A program made the position numbers and the translations under genes. A model generated the notes under the pieces. The model made no database searches, was not told where the DNA came from, and was given only the letters and a program-made list of their open reading frames with translations. From Chromatiales bacterium (GTDB lineage: Bacteria; Pseudomonadota; Gammaproteobacteria; UBA6429; Thiohalophilaceae), in the NCBI GenBank assembly GCA_026984045.1, contig JALSSV010000077.1, forward strand, positions 1 to 41,498: a stretch of DNA of 41,498 nucleotides. Direction: 5' to 3'. Below are positions 24,563-34,664 of this stretch, in pieces (the first letter of the stretch is position 1; every line of letters starts with the position of its first letter).

Positions 24563-27181
24563 TCAGAAGGGCAGGCGCAAATCGGGCCGGATGGAGAGCA
24601 GCAGCTCACGAAACTGTTCCTGCACCTTCGCCAGGCTCTCGGCATCGCGGCCCTCGAAACGCAGGATCAGGCTCGGCGTGGTGTTGGAGGCGCGCACCAG
24701 GCCCCAGCCGTACTCGAAGTCGGCGCGGATGCCGTCGATCATGGTGATGTTGGCTTCGGGGAAGTCGGCCCGGGAGAGCAGTTCGTCCATGAAGGGTTCC
24801 AGCTCCGCCTGGGGCAGTTCCACCCGCAGCTCGGGGGTGTTGACCGCGTCGGGCAGGCTGGCGAACACCTCCTGCACCGGCCGCGCGTCGGCGGCCAGGA
24901 TCTCCAGCAGGCGGGCGCCGGCGTAGAGGGCGTCGTCGAAACCGTACCAGCGCTCCTTGAAGAAGATGTGGCCGCTCATCTCGCCGGCCAGCAGAGCGCC
25001 CGACTGTTTCATCTTGGTCTTGATCAGCGAGTGGCCGGTCTTCCACATCACCGGCTCGCCGCCGCGCTCCCAGATGGCGGCGGTGAGGTTGTTGCTGCAC
25101 TTGATGTCGTAGATGATCTGGGCGCCGGGGTTGCGCGAGAGCACGTCGGCGGCGAACAGCATCATCAGCCGGTCGGGCCAGATGATGCTGCCGTCCGGAC
25201 CCACCACGCCCAGCCGATCGCCGTCGCCGTCGAAGGCGAAGCCCAGATCGGCGCCGGAAGCGCGCACCATCTCGATCAGATCCTTGAGGTTCTCGGGCTG
25301 GCTGGGATCGGGGTGGTGATTGGGGAAGCGGCCGTCCACCTCGCTGTACAGCTCCACCACCTCGCAGCCCAGGGCCCGGTAGAGCTTGGGCGCGATGCCG
25401 CCGGCCACGCCGTTGCCGCAGTCCACCACGATCTTGAGCGGCCGCTGGAGGCGGATCGCCGAGGTCACCCGCTCCACGTACTTGCTGCTCACCGGATGGG
25501 TCTCGTACTGGCCCTGGCCGGTGACGAAGTCCTCGGTGTAGACCCGCTCCTTGAGGATCTGGATGGCATCGCCGGCCAGCGATTCGCCGTCGAGCACGAT
25601 CTTCAGGCCGTTGTAGTCGGGCGGATTGTGGCTGCCGGTGAGCATCACCCCGCTGCCGTCGGTGAGTTCGGCGGCGGCGAAGTAGAGCAGCGGGGTGGGC
25701 ACCATGCCCACGTCTACCACGTCCACCCCGGTGGAGAGGATGCCCTTGACCAGCGCCTGACCCAGTTCCGGCCCGGAGAGGCGGCCGTCGCGGGCGAAGG
25801 CAATGCGGTGCACGCCGCGGCTGATGGCCTCGCTGCCGAGCGCCTTGCCGATCAGCTCCATGTGCGCGGCGGTGAGGGTGTGGCCGACGATGCCGCGGAT
25901 ATCGTAGGCCTTGAAGATCTCTTCGGGCGGCAGTGCCGGAGGCGTGGCGGGGGCGGCCGGCGCCGGTGCCGCAGCCGCCGGGGGGCTTTCCGGCGCCGCC
26001 TGCGCGGCCTGGGCCGCCTCGAAGGCGGACAGATCGTCCAGCTCCTCCACCGCCACCGAAGAGACGTCCATGATCCGCGAATCGTCCATGTCGTCGATGC
26101 GCAGTTCCTTGAGGCTGAGACTGGTGGCATCGTCGTCCCGCTCCCGCTCCATGGTATTGCCCTCTTCCACCAGGTTGGCGATGCGCCGGCTGGCATCGCG
26201 GAACTCGGGCAACAGGAACTGATACTCGTGGGCCTTGCGACCATAGAGTTCGGCGGCCATCTTGTGCATGAAGTTTTCCAGATCGTGGCCGATGGCCCGG
26301 CTCAGGGAACGCCAGAGCAGCAGGATCAGCAGGAAGCTCATCAGCGCGCCGACCACGAACACCAGCAGGATGCGGGTGTCCAGCAGCCCCGGCTCGCCAT
26401 GGCGACTCAGCCAGAGATTGACCTTCCAGCGGGTGCCGGGCACCGGGACTTCCGCCGAGCGGCCCTCGGAGCGCAGGTTCGCGTCGCCGAGCTGGGCGAG
26501 TTGCACGCCGGCCCGATCGGAGACGGTCTGCACCAGGCTCACGTAGCCCGCCTTGTCCGCCACTTCCCGCAGCCACTGGTTGATGGCCTCCACCTTGAGG
26601 ACCAACTGCAGATGAGCCAGTACCGGCCCCTTGTCGTTCGCAAGCACCGGCTGGATGATGTCCACGTGCTGCCGGGGCGTGCCGGGCACGTGCACCTCTA
26701 CCGGCGGCGCGGCGCGGTGCTTTTCCGCCTCGCGCATCATGTCGATGCAGGCGAAGCCGATGGGCGGGCGCGCCTGCCGGTCAGGCGAGGCCAGCCCCAC
26801 CGGCAGGAAGCGCAGGGTCAGCGCCCAGGGAAACAGCGACTGCAGTTCCCGGGCCCGCCGGGCCAGGCCCTGCCAGTCACCGGCTTGCGCCAGGGCCACG
26901 ATGGCCGGATCCCCGGCGAGGGTCCGGGCGCCCTGGGTGTATTCGGCCAGCTTCAGCGCCAGGTTGTCGGCCACCTGGCGCGCCCGGGCATCGACCGCCA
27001 CGGTGCGCAACGCCTGGAGCTGCTGCAAGGGAAACAGCTCGGCCAGAAAGATGCCGGTAGTGAAGATGAGGATGAAAGTGCCGATGGCGATGAAGCTGGC
27101 CGCCCGCAGACTGAGGCCGGTGCCCTTCCTGCCCTTTCCGCTGCGCCGCTTGCGGGCTCGTAGTTTCCCTGCTCTTGCCAC
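24563..27181 (-). CDS. algC: Membrane-anchored phosphomannomutase/phosphoglucomutase (AlgC type)
   Basis: 872 residues, nearly twice the usual length of about 460. The N-terminal half has a basic start, TM about 27-47, a periplasmic region to about 265 that looks sensor-like (PAS/Cache type by shape only), TM about 268-290, a cytoplasmic segment and an Ala/Pro-rich linker (about 385-415). The catalytic half begins with EEIFKAYDIRGIVG; the phospho-serine is in TGSHNPPDYNG (about 512), metal loop DGDGDR (about 650), sugar-binding GEMSGH, and phosphate-binding RASNTTP. It interconverts mannose- or glucose-6-P and 1-P for surface polysaccharides. A long AlgC form is known in some Pseudomonas, so the fusion is not unique, but its purpose is unclear. 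Confidence 0.93.
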   Translation of the reverse strand: MARAGKLRARKRRSGKGRKGTGLSLRAASFIAIGTFILIFTTGIFLAELFPLQQLQALRTVAVDARARQVADNLALKLAEYTQGARTLAGDPAIVALAQAGDWQGLARRARELQSLFPWALTLRFLPVGLASPDRQARPPIGFACIDMMREAEKHRAAPPVEVHVPGTPRQHVDIIQPVLANDKGPVLAHLQLVLKVEAINQWLREVADKAGYVSLVQTVSDRAGVQLAQLGDANLRSEGRSAEVPVPGTRWKVNLWLSRHGEPGLLDTRILLVFVVGALMSFLLILLLWRSLSRAIGHDLENFMHKMAAELYGRKAHEYQFLLPEFRDASRRIANLVEEGNTMERERDDDATSLSLKELRIDDMDDSRIMDVSSVAVEELDDLSAFEAAQAAQAAPESPPAAAAPAPAAPATPPALPPEEIFKAYDIRGIVGHTLTAAHMELIGKALGSEAISRGVHRIAFARDGRLSGPELGQALVKGILSTGVDVVDVGMVPTPLLYFAAAELTDGSGVMLTGSHNPPDYNGLKIVLDGESLAGDAIQILKERVYTEDFVTGQGQYETHPVSSKYVERVTSAIRLQRPLKIVVDCGNGVAGGIAPKLYRALGCEVVELYSEVDGRFPNHHPDPSQPENLKDLIEMVRASGADLGFAFDGDGDRLGVVGPDGSIIWPDRLMMLFAADVLSRNPGAQIIYDIKCSNNLTAAIWERGGEPVMWKTGHSLIKTKMKQSGALLAGEMSGHIFFKERWYGFDDALYAGARLLEILAADARPVQEVFASLPDAVNTPELRVELPQAELEPFMDELLSRADFPEANITMIDGIRADFEYGWGLVRASNTTPSLILRFEGRDAESLAKVQEQFRELLLSIRPDLRLPF

Positions 27182-27374
27182 GCCGGATGTCTCCCGTCGG
27201 TGAATGCTGTTACAGGCTGCTGGAAACGCGGTTTCTCAACAGCAAGGCCAATGATTCGCTGCGTGATTGCCGTCGTTGTTCGTCAAGTCGGCCGGGCCAC
27301 GGCCCGGGGCAATCAACGGATATCAGCGGCGGGGGGTCGCCGGTCTTTAGCGATTCGGTTGCGTATTGCCTACC

Positions 27375-27403
27375 TTAATATAACGGAAACCCTGCCGTGA
27401 CAA
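27375..27403 (-). promoter_or_regulatory. Candidate sigma-70 promoter for algC-argB-slmA
   Basis: On the minus strand TTGTCA (27398-27403), 17 bp, TATTAA (27375-27380). Five of six and four of six bases match the consensus and the spacing is ideal. It lies in the only AT-rich part of the 251-bp gap between dut and algC. The implied leader of about 185 nt includes a perfect hairpin CCGGGCC/GGCCCGG at 27292-27307. Confidence 0.45.
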
Positions 27404-27432
27404 GCCTTGTTCGTCCCGCTGGCGGCAACCGA

Positions 27433-27888
27433 TCAGCCGCGGCCGGTATGCCCGAACCCGCCCTCGGCCCGCTGGCTGGCCTCGAAGGACTCGACCACCT
27501 CGAAACGGGCCTGCACCACCGGCACGAAGACCAGCTGGGCGATGCGATCGCCCGGCTCGATGGTGAAACTGTCCTGGCCGCGATTCCAGCAGGAGACGAA
27601 GAGCTGCCCCTGGTAGTCCGAATCGATCAGGCCCACCAGGTTGCCGAGCACGATGCCGTGCTTGTGGCCCAGCCCCGAGCGGGGCAGGATCACCGCCGCC
27701 AGCCCCGGATCGCCGATGTGGATGGCCATGCCGGTGGGGATCAGCTCGGTGGCCCCCGGCGGCAGGGTGAGAGGTTCATCGATACAGGCCCGCAGATCCA
27801 GGCCGGCGGAGCCGTCGGTGGCATAGTCGGGCAGGGGAATGGCCTCCCCCAGGCGGGGATCGAGGATCTTCAACTGGATGGATTGCAT
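27433..27888 (-). CDS. dut: Deoxyuridine 5'-triphosphate nucleotidohydrolase
   Basis: 151 residues, normal for the trimeric enzyme. Cleaves dUTP to dUMP, keeping uracil out of DNA and supplying dTMP synthesis. All five motifs are visible: [59 protein letters not shown] and [12 protein letters not shown]. Motif 5 has Ala-Glu where many members have Gly-x; the Phe is kept. Start at 27888 (MQSIQLKIL) is the family's usual one. Downstream gene order continues to algC, upstream is coaBC. Confidence 0.96.
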   Translation of the reverse strand: MQSIQLKILDPRLGEAIPLPDYATDGSAGLDLRACIDEPLTLPPGATELIPTGMAIHIGDPGLAAVILPRSGLGHKHGIVLGNLVGLIDSDYQGQLFVSCWNRGQDSFTIEPGDRIAQLVFVPVVQARFEVVESFEASQRAEGGFGHTGRG

Positions 27889-27995
27889 GACGCTCGCTGG
27901 CTGATCAGGATACCAGGCGCGAGTATAACCGACCATCGCCGACCACCCTACCGCCTTCCGGATCACCCACCAGGGGTTACGGCTGCGCAAGGGTA

Positions 27996-28088
27996 TTTAC
28001 CACTGAGTGCACACAGAACACACAGAGACCGGTTCTTCTCGAATTTCCTCTGTGTCCTCTGCGTCTCTGCGCCCTCTGCGTTATTTGC
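27996..28088. repeat. Inverted arms of the ACACAGAG and AACGCAGAG families
   Basis: Left arm 27996-28029 carries CACTGAGTGCACACAGAACA-type words; right arm 28044-28088 is an inverted AACGCAGAG tract whose 35 outermost bases, starting CTGCAAATAACGCAGAGGG, are identical to 13354-13388. The two arms are related only by word type, so this site looks chimeric or diverged. Confidence 0.75.
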
Positions 28089-28109
28089 AGGGCAGCCAGA
28101 ATGGTTGCC

Positions 28110-28135
28110 CTACCTCGTCCCTCGCCCCTCGTCCC
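28110..28135 (-). repeat. GACGAGG heptad tract encoding the CoaBC C-terminus
   Basis: On the minus strand: GACGAGG GGCGAGG GACGAGG TAG. Exact 7-nt words, related to the ACGAGGG words at 22747-22823. No inverted partner is seen nearby. Confidence 0.7.
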
Positions 28136-29453
28136 CCGGCTTCGGCTTCCTGCGTCGCTCTACCTCCTGCATCCCTGCAGTCGTCGTCCCTCCCAATGGG
28201 ACCACCTTGGCCGGTTCCGGCCGCGCGGCGTGGAAGGCCTCGAGACGGGTGGCGATGTGTTCGATGAGCTGGCGCGCCAGGCGGGCCTTGCCGGCCAGCG
28301 GCAGGCTGGCCTCGCCACCGGGCCAGAACAGGTGCAGGGCGTTGAGATCGCTGCCGAACACGCCACCGGCCTCGGGGGCCGCCGGGCCCACCCGGTTGGC
28401 CGCCACCAGGTCGATGCCCTTGCGGACGAGCTTGTCCCGGGCGTGGCGCTCCAGATCGTCGGTCTCGGCGGCGAAACCCACGCAGAAGAGATCGGGACGC
28501 CGGGCCTTCACTTCGGCGAGGATGTCGGGCGTGCGCTCGAGTTCCAGGGTCAGCGTTTCGGCGGTCTTCTTGATCTTGGCCTCGGCCGCCTGCACCGGCC
28601 GGTAGTCGGCCACCGCCGCGGCGCCGATGAACACGTCGGTGCCCGGCAGCGCCGCGAGCACCGCTTCGTACATCTCCCGGGCGCTTTCCACGTCCACCCG
28701 CTCGACGCCGGGCGGGGTCTCCAGGGATACGGGGCCACTGATCAGCACCACCTGGCCGCCCGCCTCCGCCGCGGCCCGCGCCAAGTGGAAGCCCATCTTG
28801 CCGGAGCTGTGGTTGCTCAGGTAACGCACCGGGTCGATGGCCTCGCGGGTGGGCCCGGCGGTGATCACCAGGCGGCGGCCGGCCAGCAGGCCGCTGGCAA
28901 ACAGCTCGCCGAAGCGGCTCACCAGCGTTTCGGGGGCCAGCAGGCGGCCGACGCCGGTGTCGCCGCAAGCCTGCGGACCCTCGTCGGGCCCGAGCAGGAC
29001 CACCCCGCGGGCTCCCAGCGTGCGCACGTTGTCGGCCGTGGCCGGGCTGGCCCACATCTTCGCGTTCATGGCCGGCGCCACCGCCAGCGGCACCTCGGAG
29101 GCCAGGCAGACGGCGGCGAGCAGATCGTCGGCCCGCCCCTGGGCCAGCCGGGCCAGGAAGTCGGCGCTGGCCGGCGCCACCAGGATGGCATCGGCCCAGC
29201 GGGCCAGCTCGATGTGGCCCATGCCCGCCTCGGCCGCCTCGTCGAGCAGTTCCCGGTGCACCGGATGGCCGGAGAGGGCCTGGAAGGTCAGCGGCCGGAC
29301 GAACTCGCCGGCCCCGGCGGTCATGATCACCCGCACCTCGGCCCCCGCCTCGCGCAGGCGCCGCACCACCTCGCCGGCCTTGTAGGCCGCGATGCTGCCG
29401 GTCACGCCCAGAAGGATGCGCTTGCCGGCCAGAAAGCGGGAAGGATCGGTCAT
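28110..29453 (-). CDS. coaBC: Bifunctional phosphopantothenoylcysteine decarboxylase/synthase
   Basis: 447 residues. Makes 4'-phosphopantetheine in coenzyme A synthesis. CoaC half: [15 protein letters not shown], the catalytic His in [19 protein letters not shown] for FMN, and the flap Cys in [11 protein letters not shown]. CoaB half starts near residue 190 with [23 protein letters not shown] and includes AAVADYRP. Start 29453 follows the family's N-terminal length. The last eight residues, GDEGRGTR, are encoded by the repeat words GACGAGG GGCGAGG GACGAGG, which also supply the TAG stop (28110-28112). Confidence 0.95.
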   Translation of the reverse strand: MTDPSRFLAGKRILLGVTGSIAAYKAGEVVRRLREAGAEVRVIMTAGAGEFVRPLTFQALSGHPVHRELLDEAAEAGMGHIELARWADAILVAPASADFLARLAQGRADDLLAAVCLASEVPLAVAPAMNAKMWASPATADNVRTLGARGVVLLGPDEGPQACGDTGVGRLLAPETLVSRFGELFASGLLAGRRLVITAGPTREAIDPVRYLSNHSSGKMGFHLARAAAEAGGQVVLISGPVSLETPPGVERVDVESAREMYEAVLAALPGTDVFIGAAAVADYRPVQAAEAKIKKTAETLTLELERTPDILAEVKARRPDLFCVGFAAETDDLERHARDKLVRKGIDLVAANRVGPAAPEAGGVFGSDLNALHLFWPGGEASLPLAGKARLARQLIEHIATRLEAFHAARPEPAKVVPLGGTTTAGMQEVERRRKPKPGDEGRGTR

Positions 29454-29477
29454 GGGGCGATTGTAGCAGTGCTGAAT

Positions 29478-29558
29478 GAAACAGAGGAAAGTGTCAAGAT
29501 ACAAGTGAGAAACGCCCTTTTTCCTCTTGCTATCCTTTCTCTTTCCTCTGCGTCTCTA
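29478..29558. repeat. CAGAGGAAAG-type inverted repeat
   Basis: Left arm about 29478-29513 and right arm about 29518-29556 are imperfect reverse complements sharing CAGAGGAAAG and AAG/GATA words. The right arm joins the TAG stop of radC (29556-29558), reading TAGAGACGCAGAGG on the minus strand. Confidence 0.6.
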
Positions 29559-30230
29559 CAACCAGCCCCGCTCCGCGAAGGCCACGGTCTCGCCGTCGCC
29601 GACCACGACGTGATCGAGCACCCGCACGTCCACCAGGGCCAGCGCCTCCTGCAGGCGGCGGGTGATCCGCCGATCGGCCTCGCTGGGCTCGGCCACGCCC
29701 GAGGGGTGATTGTGGGCCAGGATCAGGGCGGCCGCATTGTGATGCAGGGCGCGGCGCACCACCTCGCGGGGATGGACCGAGGCGCCGTCGATGGTGCCGC
29801 GGAACAGCTCCTCGAAGGCAATTACCCGGTGGCGGTTGTCGAGAAACAGGCAGGCGAACACCTCGTGGGGATGATCCCGCAGGCGGCTGGCGAGATAGCG
29901 GCGGGTGGTGGCCGGATCCGTGAGGGCGTCGCCCCGGCGGAGGGTGGCATCCAGATGGCGGCGGGCCAGTTCCAGCACGGCCTGGAGCTGGGCATACTTG
30001 GCCTCGCCGAGGCCGGGCCGGGAACAGAACTCGCGGCGCCCGGCGCCGAGCAGGCCCCGCAGGCCGCCGAAGTGGCCCAGGATCTCGCGGGCCAGATCCA
30101 CCGCGGTGCGTCCGGGAAGGCCGGTGCGCAGGAAGATGGCCAGCAGCTCGGCGTCGGAGAGGACGCCCGGGCCCTGCTGCAGGAGTTTCTCGCGCGGCCG
30201 CTCGGCCGCCGGCCAGTCGGGAATGGCCAT
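29556..30230 (-). CDS. radC: JAB-domain protein RadC
   Basis: 224 residues. N-terminal helix-hairpin-helix part ([35 protein letters not shown]) and C-terminal MPN/JAMM domain with the zinc motif [14 protein letters not shown]. The biological role is unresolved; a DNA repair role was withdrawn, and relatives appear in competence and defence loci. Its place between coaBC and rpmB is conserved. ATG at 30230 is preceded by GAGGTGAAC on the minus strand. Confidence 0.95.
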   Translation of the reverse strand: MAIPDWPAAERPREKLLQQGPGVLSDAELLAIFLRTGLPGRTAVDLAREILGHFGGLRGLLGAGRREFCSRPGLGEAKYAQLQAVLELARRHLDATLRRGDALTDPATTRRYLASRLRDHPHEVFACLFLDNRHRVIAFEELFRGTIDGASVHPREVVRRALHHNAAALILAHNHPSGVAEPSEADRRITRRLQEALALVDVRVLDHVVVGDGETVAFAERGWL

Positions 30231-30245
30231 GGTTCACCTCCATGT

Positions 30246-30370
30246 GAGAAAGGCAGAGCAAAGGGGAAAGATATCAAGAGGAAAGGGGGGCGGGAAAGTA
30301 CCCGCATTTTTTTGGATGATTTTGATGGAAGACCCTTTTCTCTTGTCTCTTGTATCTTTCCTCTGCTTTC
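30246..30370. repeat. GAGGAAAG-type inverted repeat in the rpmB leader
   Basis: Arm 30246-30288 (words such as AAAGATATCAAGAGGAAAG) and arm 30333-30370 are imperfect reverse complements; the inverse of the right arm reads GAAAGCAGAGGAAAGATACA and continues with AGAGACAAGAG. The core contains a terminator-like hairpin. Confidence 0.65.
30290..30313 (+). terminator. Terminator-like hairpin upstream of rpmB
   Basis: GCGGG, loop AAAGTA, CCCGC, A, then seven T on the plus strand. It points toward rpmB although no plus-strand gene lies before it, because radC is on the other strand. It would stop antisense readthrough across radC or act as an attenuator if the rpmB promoter is further left. Confidence 0.5.
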
Positions 30371-30431
30371 AGTACCATTCGCCCTCTTTTTTCGCCCGCC
30401 AGGGCCATTTTCAGTTTCTGGAGAAGGAACC

Positions 30432-30668
30432 ATGTCGAGAGTCTGTCAAGTGACCGGCAAGCGGCCGATGACCGGCAACAACGTGTCTCACGCGCACAAC
30501 AAGACGCGTCGCCGTTTCCTGCCGAATCTGCACAGCCACCGCTTCTGGGTCGAGTCGGAACAGCGCTGGGTCAAGCTGCGCGTGAGCAGCAAGGGCATGC
30601 GCATCATCGACAAGAAGGGCATCGACGCCGTCCTGGCCGAGCTGCGTGCCCGCGGCGAAAAGGTCTGA
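30432..30668 (+). CDS. rpmB: 50S ribosomal protein L28
   Basis: 78 residues. [20 protein letters not shown] at the N-terminus and [13 protein letters not shown] are the family's hallmarks. It belongs to the large ribosomal subunit. GAGAAGGA precedes the ATG. rpmG follows 13 bp downstream, the universal gammaproteobacterial pair. Confidence 0.98.
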   Translation: MSRVCQVTGKRPMTGNNVSHAHNKTRRRFLPNLHSHRFWVESEQRWVKLRVSSKGMRIIDKKGIDAVLAELRARGEKV

Positions 30669-30681
30669 GGGAGAATTCGTC

Positions 30682-30837
30682 ATGCGTGAGAAAATCAAGC
30701 TCGTCTCCAGCGCCGGCACCGGCCATTTCTACACCACCACCAAGAACAAGCGCACCATGCCGGAGAAGATGGAGATCCGGAAGTACGATCCGGTGGTGCG
30801 CAAGCACGTGATCTACAAGGAAGCGAAAATCAAGTAG
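30682..30837 (+). CDS. rpmG: 50S ribosomal protein L33
   Basis: 51 residues, [20 protein letters not shown] then [15 protein letters not shown]. The zinc-binding cysteines of C+ forms are absent, so this is the zinc-independent type. A clear intrinsic terminator follows at 30861-30884, ending the rpmB-rpmG unit. In E. coli mutM comes next; here about 9 kb separates them. Confidence 0.98.
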   Translation: MREKIKLVSSAGTGHFYTTTKNKRTMPEKMEIRKYDPVVRKHVIYKEAKIK

Positions 30838-30860
30838 GTTCTCGTCCCCTTCCTGCGACA

Positions 30861-30884
30861 AAACCCGCCTCGTGCGGGTTTTTT
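30861..30884 (+). terminator. Intrinsic terminator of rpmB-rpmG
   Basis: AAACCCGC, loop CTCGT, GCGGGTTT, continuing to a six-T run (30879-30884). A textbook rho-independent terminator 23 bp after rpmG. Confidence 0.9.
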
Positions 30885-30929
30885 CGTGCCCCGCTCGCGG
30901 TCAAGTCGCCGCCGGGGCCGCCGATAGAT

Positions 30930-30949
30930 CGGGGGAAGCCCTTCCCCCG
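30930..30949 (+). other. Hairpin just before the EAL-HDOD start codon
   Basis: CGGGGGAA, loop GCCC, TTCCCCCG: perfect 8-bp stem ending 10 bases before the ATG. The only SD-like segment (GGGGGAAG) is in the left arm, 22-29 nt from the ATG, so the stem might influence initiation. Function is inference. Confidence 0.4.
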
Positions 30950-30959
30950 GAATCCGCCC

Positions 30960-32153
30960 ATGGCCCAGGTGTACATCGGACGTCAGCCCATCTTCGATCG
31001 GGACAACCGGGTCTTCGCCTACGAACTGCTGTGGCGTGGCAGTACCGACAACCGGGCCGGGTTCGCCGACGGCGATCTGGCCACCACCCAGGTGATGCTC
31101 AACGCCCTGACCGAGATCGGCCTCGACCGGCTGGTGGGAGAACACCGGGCCTTCATCAATCTCACCCGGCGCTTCCTGCTCGGCGAACAGCCCCTGCCGG
31201 AGATGACCGATCAGGTGGTGCTGGAGATCCTCGAGGACATCGCGCCCGACACGGAAGTGATCGCTGCCGTGCGGCGCCTGGCCGATCTGGGCTACTGCCT
31301 CGCCCTGGACGACTTTCTCTACCGGCCGGAACTGGAACCGCTGGTCGAACTGGCAGACATCGTGAAGATCGATCTGCTCGCTCTCGATGAGGCGGCGCTG
31401 CGCGAGCACGTGACGCGGCTGCGCCGCTACCCGCTGAAGCTGCTGGCGGAGAAGGTGGAGACCGCCGAGCAGCACGCCCTGTGCCTGGATCTGGGTTTCG
31501 ATTACTTCCAGGGCTACTACTACGCCCGCCCCAACGTGGTGGCCGGTCGGCGCATGCCCGCCAACCAGATGGCCCTGCTGCAACTGCTGGCGGCGCTGCG
31601 GGATCCGGATCTCGGCGATGCCGAACTGGAGGCACTGATCGGCCAGGACGTGGGGCTGGCCTGGCGCCTGCTGCGTTACATCAACTCGGCGCGCTTCGGC
31701 CTGTCCCGCGAGATCGACTCCATCCGCCAGGCCATCGCCCTGCTCGGCCGGCGGATCCTCTGCCAGATCGCCTCCCTGCTGGCCATGGCCCAACTCGGCG
31801 ACAAGCCGCCGGAGCTGATGATGACCGCCCTGATCCGCGCCCACATGGCCCGCCGCCTGAGTGGCGAACTGGACCCGGATACCTGCTACACGGCCGGCCT
31901 GTTCTCGGTGCTCGACGCCCTGCTGGATCGGCCCATGGCCGAACTGCTCGCCGATCTGCCCCTCTCCGCGGAACTGACGCGCGCCCTGCGCGACCGCAGC
32001 GGCCCGGTGGGCGAGGTACTGGCGACCGTGATCGCCTACGACGAGGCCGACTGGGACCGGGTCTGCGCCAGCGGCATCGATCCGCAAGTCCTCAGCGCGG
32101 CCTACCTGGAGGCCATCGACGAAGCCGGTGAGACGGCCGGCCTGCTGGCCTGA
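30960..32153 (+). CDS. EAL-HDOD signalling protein (YuxH/CdgJ type)
   Basis: 397 residues, no TM helix. N-terminal EAL-like domain (1-200): YIGRQPIFDRDNRVFAYELL at the start, with ELL at the EAL position, INLTRRF, LALDDF, VKIDLLAL, AEKVET and FQGYYYARP. The loop DDFGxG is replaced by DDFLYR, so phosphodiesterase activity is doubtful. HDOD domain about 200-390 (LLRYINSARFGLSREIDSIR). Such proteins act in motility and chemotaxis control as scaffolds. It follows the ribosomal terminator and precedes the hemerythrin gene by 111 bp. Confidence 0.9.
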   Translation: MAQVYIGRQPIFDRDNRVFAYELLWRGSTDNRAGFADGDLATTQVMLNALTEIGLDRLVGEHRAFINLTRRFLLGEQPLPEMTDQVVLEILEDIAPDTEVIAAVRRLADLGYCLALDDFLYRPELEPLVELADIVKIDLLALDEAALREHVTRLRRYPLKLLAEKVETAEQHALCLDLGFDYFQGYYYARPNVVAGRRMPANQMALLQLLAALRDPDLGDAELEALIGQDVGLAWRLLRYINSARFGLSREIDSIRQAIALLGRRILCQIASLLAMAQLGDKPPELMMTALIRAHMARRLSGELDPDTCYTAGLFSVLDALLDRPMAELLADLPLSAELTRALRDRSGPVGEVLATVIAYDEADWDRVCASGIDPQVLSAAYLEAIDEAGETAGLLA

Positions 32154-32172
32154 TCGCCCCCGCCTCCACCAG

Positions 32173-32188
32173 TGTGACCGGGTTCACG
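32173..32188. promoter_or_regulatory. CRP-type site before the hemerythrin gene
   Basis: TGTGA, six bases, TCACG: one base short of the perfect CRP core. Its centre lies about 84 bp before the hemerythrin ATG. Together with the perfect site at 420-435 this hints at a CRP/Vfr-type regulon, but with only two sites it may be chance. Confidence 0.4.
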
Positions 32189-32264
32189 CTTTTCCCGGTC
32201 AAGCCCCGACATGCCGCTGCCGATACGTTGCATGACAACCGGCACATTTCCGAGGGAGCGCAAC

Positions 32265-32654
32265 ATGGCCTATTTCGTGTGGGACGAGGATCTCGACGTG
32301 GGCGTCGAGTCGATGAACGATCAGCACAGGCACCTGATCGATCTGATGGAAACGGTCTACCAGAAGAATCGCGGCGGCGCCTCGCGTGACGAGATCCTCG
32401 CCGCCGTGGACGATCTGGGGGCTTTCGTCATCGAGCACTTTCGCGACGAGGAAGCCATGATGGCCGAACAGGGCTTTCCCGGCCTCGACGCCCACCGGCA
32501 GCTCCACGCCAACCTGCTCGCGGACTTCAGCCGCCACACGGAAGCCTTCCGCAACAGCGAGGCCACCGAGTTGCCCGAGGATTTCATGGCCTTCCTGAGC
32601 CTGTGGATCAATACCCACATCATGGCCATCGACACCAAGTACAGCCCCGAGTGA
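32265..32654 (+). CDS. Bacteriohemerythrin
   Basis: 129 residues, single four-helix domain. Iron ligands are recognisable: His in NDQHRHL, His and Glu in IEHFRDEEAMM, His in LDAHRQLH and the following His, and His plus Asp in NTHIMAIDTKY. Binds O2 at a non-heme diiron site; stores, transports or senses oxygen in microaerobic bacteria. The ATG at 32265 follows GAGGGAGCG and was preferred to an upstream ATG at 32211. Confidence 0.95.
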   Translation: MAYFVWDEDLDVGVESMNDQHRHLIDLMETVYQKNRGGASRDEILAAVDDLGAFVIEHFRDEEAMMAEQGFPGLDAHRQLHANLLADFSRHTEAFRNSEATELPEDFMAFLSLWINTHIMAIDTKYSPE

Positions 32655-32684
32655 CCGGGATGTGGTCCCGCGAAAGGCCGTGGC

Positions 32685-34660
<1,976 letters not shown>

Positions 34661-34664
<4 letters not shown>

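Noticed and set aside
28101-30668. Long plus-strand frame across coaBC, radC and into rpmB
   Set aside because: It is in frame with rpmB at its end only because no stop occurs by chance; the coaBC and radC motifs are on the minus strand.
32655-32684. Bidirectional terminator between hemerythrin and hyuA
   Set aside because: Two short 5-bp hairpins are present but without a T-run on either strand.
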